This document shows, one piece after another, positions 6,152-8,213 of a stretch of 8,213 bases of DNA. The position numbers and the translations under genes were made by a program. This stretch comes from an uncultured Acidobacteriota bacterium (GTDB taxonomy: Bacteria > Acidobacteriota > Terriglobia > Bryobacterales > Bryobacteraceae): contig CALFYN010000848.1 in NCBI GenBank assembly GCA_937952345.1, positions 1 through 8,213 on the forward strand, read 5' to 3'. Each line of letters begins with the position of its first letter. The first letter of the stretch is position 1. The notes below the pieces were generated by a model, which saw nothing but the letters and a program-made list of their open reading frames with translations, searched no databases and was not told where the DNA came from.

Positions 6152-6170
6152 TCTGTTCTGTTTTCAGAAC
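6152..6170. repeat. Palindromic repeat copy 2 (putative operator)
   Basis: The 19-nt sequence TCTGTTCTGTTTTCAGAAC is identical to 6067-6085 and contains the perfect dyad GTTCTG-TTTT-CAGAAC (6155-6170). The two copies are 85 bp apart, close to eight helical turns, and so face the same side of the DNA. Copy 2 ends 37 bp before the ATG at 6208. Confidence 0.6.
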
Positions 6171-6207
6171 GGATCCGGCAGATCACCTGACTTGGGGTTG
6201 TTTTGTT

Positions 6208-6396
6208 ATGGACGTCAACAAAATGCTGCAGGATCTGCGCGCGGAGCGCGAGCAGATTGAAGAAGCGATTCTCAGCCTCGAGCGGCTCGCTCGGGGAAGG
6301 GGAAAGCGCCGGGGCCGGCCGCCAGCCTGGCTCTCGGAAATGCGTAATCTCGACAAACCCGCCGGAAAAGGCAAAGACAAAGCCGCAGGCTCCTAA
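6208..6396 (+). CDS. Small coiled-coil protein with AT-hook-like motif
   Basis: The product has 62 residues. Residues 4-28 (NKMLQDLRAEREQIEEAILS and on to LERLA) form a predicted amphipathic helix with hydrophobic positions at L7, L10, I17, I21, L24 and L27, fit for dimerisation as a coiled coil. Residues 29-40 are GRGKRRGRPPAW. RGRP flanked by basic residues is the AT-hook core, which binds the minor groove of AT-rich DNA. The tail is basic and Lys/Ala/Gly-rich. I recall similar short hypothetical proteins in Acidobacteriota genomes, without an assigned function; this was not checked. It is preceded by GGGG (6194-6197), 10 nt before ATG, a mediocre ribosome site. The long, dyad-rich upstream region suggests tight regulation, perhaps autoregulation. 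A role in DNA binding or nucleoid organisation is inference. The compositional pattern and upstream promoters make it a probable real gene despite its size. Confidence 0.7.
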   Translation: MDVNKMLQDLRAEREQIEEAILSLERLARGRGKRRGRPPAWLSEMRNLDKPAGKGKDKAAGS

Positions 6397-6413
6397 GCGC
6401 GGCAGACACTTCA

Positions 6414-6440
6414 GGGAGCGGGTTCCCGCTGCCCGCTCCT
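6414..6440 (+). terminator. Hairpin after the AT-hook-like gene, probable terminator
   Basis: GGAGCGGG (6415-6422) pairs perfectly with CCCGCTCC (6432-6439) around a 9-nt loop, with a G-T pair at the base. An inner GCGGG/CCCGC (6418-6422/6425-6429) competes. The downstream sequence (AAACTTTCCTCTTCTTA) is pyrimidine-rich rather than a pure T-run, so termination may be partial. Confidence 0.45.
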
Positions 6441-6481
6441 CAAACTTTCCTCTTCTTACCTGCCAGGCCCCACTCCTGTTC

Positions 6482-6487
6482 TACACT
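6482..6487 (+). promoter_or_regulatory. -10-like element for the DUF3311/symporter pair
   Basis: TACACT (4 of 6 to TATAAT) ends 8 nt before the ATG at 6496, and no Shine-Dalgarno sequence is visible before that ATG. The expected start falls at about 6494-6496, so the transcript would be leaderless. No convincing -35 is seen. Confidence 0.35.
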
Positions 6488-6495
6488 AACATCTA

Positions 6496-6741
6496 ATGAA
6501 GAGAGCTTCCCTTGTGATTCTGGTGCTGTTGTACTGGGCGCTGCATCAGGATTTCTGGAATTGGAAGGCGGCCACCCCGCTCACCTTCGGGTTTCTGCCG
6601 CCGGGTCTGACCTACCACGCCCTTTACACCCTGGGTATTGCCGTTCTCATGTGGGTGCTGGTGCGGCTGGCATGGCCATCGGAGTTGGAGGCCGATGCTG
6701 AAGCGGCAGGGGAATCGTCCCACGGACGCGCCGCCGAATGA
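6496..6741 (+). CDS. DUF3311 small membrane protein, partner of the symporter
   Basis: This 81-residue protein has two hydrophobic segments (about residues 4-18 and 40-58). The conserved stretch HQDFWNWKAATPLTFGFLPP and then GLTYHALYTLGIAVLMWVLV is characteristic of DUF3311, whose members are usually 60-90 residues and sit just upstream of a sodium/solute symporter. The C-terminal tail (ELEADAEAAGESSHGRAAE) is polar and acidic, and cytoplasmic if both ends face inward. The stop codon overlaps the next start (ATGA at 6738-6741), so translation is coupled and the two proteins are probably made in fixed ratio. A role as accessory subunit is suggested by this constant linkage, by analogy with the YhdT-PanF pair, but I know of no direct proof. 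No ribosome site is visible, consistent with a leaderless start. Confidence 0.85.
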   Translation: MKRASLVILVLLYWALHQDFWNWKAATPLTFGFLPPGLTYHALYTLGIAVLMWVLVRLAWPSELEADAEAAGESSHGRAAE

Positions 6742-8213
6742 TCCCGGCCATCTTCGTTTTTGCCTATCTGGGCATTGTCCTCTATATAGGGATATTCGCT
6801 TTCCGCCGCCCGCACCCCAGCGGCGCGGAGGACTACTTTTTGGCAAGCCGGTCTCTGGGGCCCTACGTTTTCCTGCTTTCCCTGTTCGGCACGAATATGA
6901 CCGCGTTTACGATCCTGGGGTCGAGCGGGCATGCCTTTCACAATGGCATCGTCACCTATGGATTGATGGCCTCGTCCTCGGCATTAGTCATTCCGCTGAC
7001 TCTATTCGTCATTGGCACGCGGATTTGGGCGTTGGGGAAGAAATTCGGCTTCATGACGCCGGTGCAAATGTTTCGCGACCGCTGGGAATGTGGCCACATT
7101 GGGACCGTCATCTTCGCCGTGCAAGCGGCCCTGCTGGTTCCCTACATTATTATCGGCGTGATGGGTGGCGGTGCGACGCTGAAGGCAATCAGCGGCGGCG
7201 TGGTTCCCTATTGGCTGGGTGGCGCTGTGGTGGCGATTACGGTGATGAGCTATGTGTTCTTCGGCGGCATGCGCGGCACGGCCTGGGTGAATACGTTCCA
7301 AACCGTTTTGTTTCTGTGCTTTGGGGCAGTGGCGCTGGGTCTGATCGGATCCCGCATGGGAGGCTTCGAAGCAGCCATGAACGAATTGCGCGAGTCTCCG
7401 ATGTCGGCATACCTGCTGACACGGGAGCGCATTCCGCCGCTGTTTTTTCTCAGCTACACGTTTATCCCCCTATCCTCCATCGCCTTTCCGCACATCGCCA
7501 TTTTTTGCCTGACCGCAAGGCACATGAACCAATTCAAAAAGACGGTGATATTTTACCCGCTGTGCATTTTGGCCATCTGGATGCCTTGCGTATTTCTGGG
7601 CGTTGCCGCAAACCGGGTGACGGAAGTGGAGAAAATCCAGGACAAGATCGAAGCGCGCCAGGAACTGGCCCGCGATGGAGCGCAGCTTTCCGCCGGTGAG
7701 CGCGCGCAACTGCGCGCCCGGTCCACGGCCGACGATGTGGTGCTGCTGCTGCTGGAAAAATACGCGCCCCTATGGCTGGCCGGCTTGCTGGGGGCAGGCA
7801 TCATGGCCGCTGTGATGGCGAGCGATTCGCAGATTCTCGCGCTATCCACTATGTTCACCGAGGATGTGTTCGCCTTCTATGGAGGCAAGGAGCGTTTCGG
7901 GGAGGCTGTGCAGGTGAATACAGGACGGCTGTTCGTAGTGATATTGACTGTATTTGCCTATATCGTGGCCCTGCAATCGCCGGCGAGCATTTTTGACCTG
8001 GCCGTGCAGTATGCCTTTTCGGGATTTGCCGCCCTGTCGCCCCTGCTCTTCGCCGCTTTGTTCTGGAAACGGAGCACGAAATGGGGTGCACTCGCCTGCA
8101 CGGTCTGGGTGGCGGCATCGGTGATCGGCGTGGCCGTGTTTCAGTCTGTGGTTCCGGCGCCGATGGGGCCGCCGGTTGCGGTTTGGAAGATGGGCGGCTG
8201 GGATGTGTTGTCG
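6738..8213 (+). CDS. Sodium/solute symporter (SSS family), 3' truncated by window
   Basis: The frame is open from ATG 6738 to the window end (492 codons, no stop). Landmarks: SGAEDYFLASRSLGPYVFLL (28-47), TNMTAFTILGSSG (52-64), SYVFFGGMRGTAWVNTFQ (171-188), the FPHIAIFCLTARHMNQFKKT region, and GIMAAVMASDSQILALST (354-371), the TM8 segment tied to sodium binding in this family. It differs clearly from the symporter at 3081: TM8 reads MASDSQ instead of MSNLSA, and there is no HGTEQ segment. The DUF3311-linked type includes monocarboxylate and pantothenate carriers, but the substrate here is not determinable. A charged stretch of about 37 residues (about 294-330) sits between predicted TM6 and TM7. 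The gene may be nearly complete: typical members have 470-560 residues. Confidence 0.9.
   Translation, partial: MIPAIFVFAYLGIVLYIGIFAFRRPHPSGAEDYFLASRSLGPYVFLLSLFGTNMTAFTILGSSGHAFHNGIVTYGLMASSSALVIPLTLFVIGTRIWALGKKFGFMTPVQMFRDRWECGHIGTVIFAVQAALLVPYIIIGVMGGGATLKAISGGVVPYWLGGAVVAITVMSYVFFGGMRGTAWVNTFQTVLFLCFGAVALGLIGSRMGGFEAAMNELRESPMSAYLLTRERIPPLFFLSYTFIPLSSIAFPHIAIFCLTARHMNQFKKTVIFYPLCILAIWMPCVFLGVAANRVTEVEKIQDKIEARQELARDGAQLSAGERAQLRARSTADDVVLLLLEKYAPLWLAGLLGAGIMAAVMASDSQILALSTMFTEDVFAFYGGKERFGEAVQVNTGRLFVVILTVFAYIVALQSPASIFDLAVQYAFSGFAALSPLLFAALFWKRSTKWGALACTVWVAASVIGVAVFQSVVPAPMGPPVAVWKMGGWDVLS

Noticed and set aside
6067..6170. LexA (SOS) boxes, because of GTTC/GAAC and CTGT/ACAG half-sites
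   Set aside because: Spacing fits neither CTG-N10-CAG, GAAC-N4-GTTC nor GTTC-N7-GTTC, and no DNA repair gene is adjacent.
6067..6170. CRISPR array or mobile-element terminal repeats
   Set aside because: Only two copies of a 19-nt palindrome exist, with no further repeat units, no cas genes, no transposase and no target-site duplication.
6638..7699. A 353-residue plus-strand reading frame in the second symporter
   Set aside because: It is an alternative frame of the SSS gene starting at 6738. Its peptide is rich in His, Arg, Gly and Trp without membrane segments, whereas the 6738 frame gives a canonical symporter.

Overview
This is a bacterial, GC-rich chromosomal segment without phage, transposon or CRISPR signals. 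The S1 sulfatase tail, the small protein with a GRGKRRGRPPAW-type motif and the general gene style suggest Acidobacteriota, perhaps the Solibacter/Bryobacter group. That assignment is from memory of such genomes and was not tested here.

Layout, left to right. (1) Bases 1-260 are the 3' end of a sulfatase gene. (2) Bases 261-488 look empty by gene calling. They nevertheless hold a perfect TATAAT (327-332), about 110 nt of dyad-rich sequence, and a perfect 11-bp terminator stem with a T-tract (441-489). This is best read as an independent small RNA gene of about 150 nt. (3) On the minus strand, glpD (1347-2954) and a YihY/BrkB-type membrane protein (489-1346) form a tight pair: the glpD stop codon directly abuts the yihY start codon. 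(4) Divergent from glpD, on the plus strand, a sodium/solute symporter (3081-4544) overlaps an APC amino-acid permease (4537-5922) by 8 nt. (5) The 285-nt gap 5923-6207 is an unusually rich control region. It contains a TATAAT, a GC hairpin, two identical 19-nt palindromic repeats 85 bp apart that flank a second candidate promoter, and two further dyads. It leads into a 62-residue protein with an N-terminal coiled coil and an AT-hook-like centre (6208-6396). (6) A DUF3311 small membrane protein (6496-6741) overlaps a second, distinct sodium/solute symporter by 4 nt (6738 to beyond the window end).

Taken together the window is a nutrient-uptake and lipid-precursor neighbourhood: desulfation of sulfated substrates, two SSS symporters, an amino-acid permease, and respiratory oxidation of glycerol 3-phosphate. 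No substrate can be assigned to any transporter from sequence alone. The least explained parts are the candidate small RNA at 339-489 and the operator-pair/AT-hook locus at 5992-6396. Several genes also have -10-like hexamers only 8-11 nt before the start codon and poor Shine-Dalgarno sequences, which suggests leaderless or near-leaderless transcripts.
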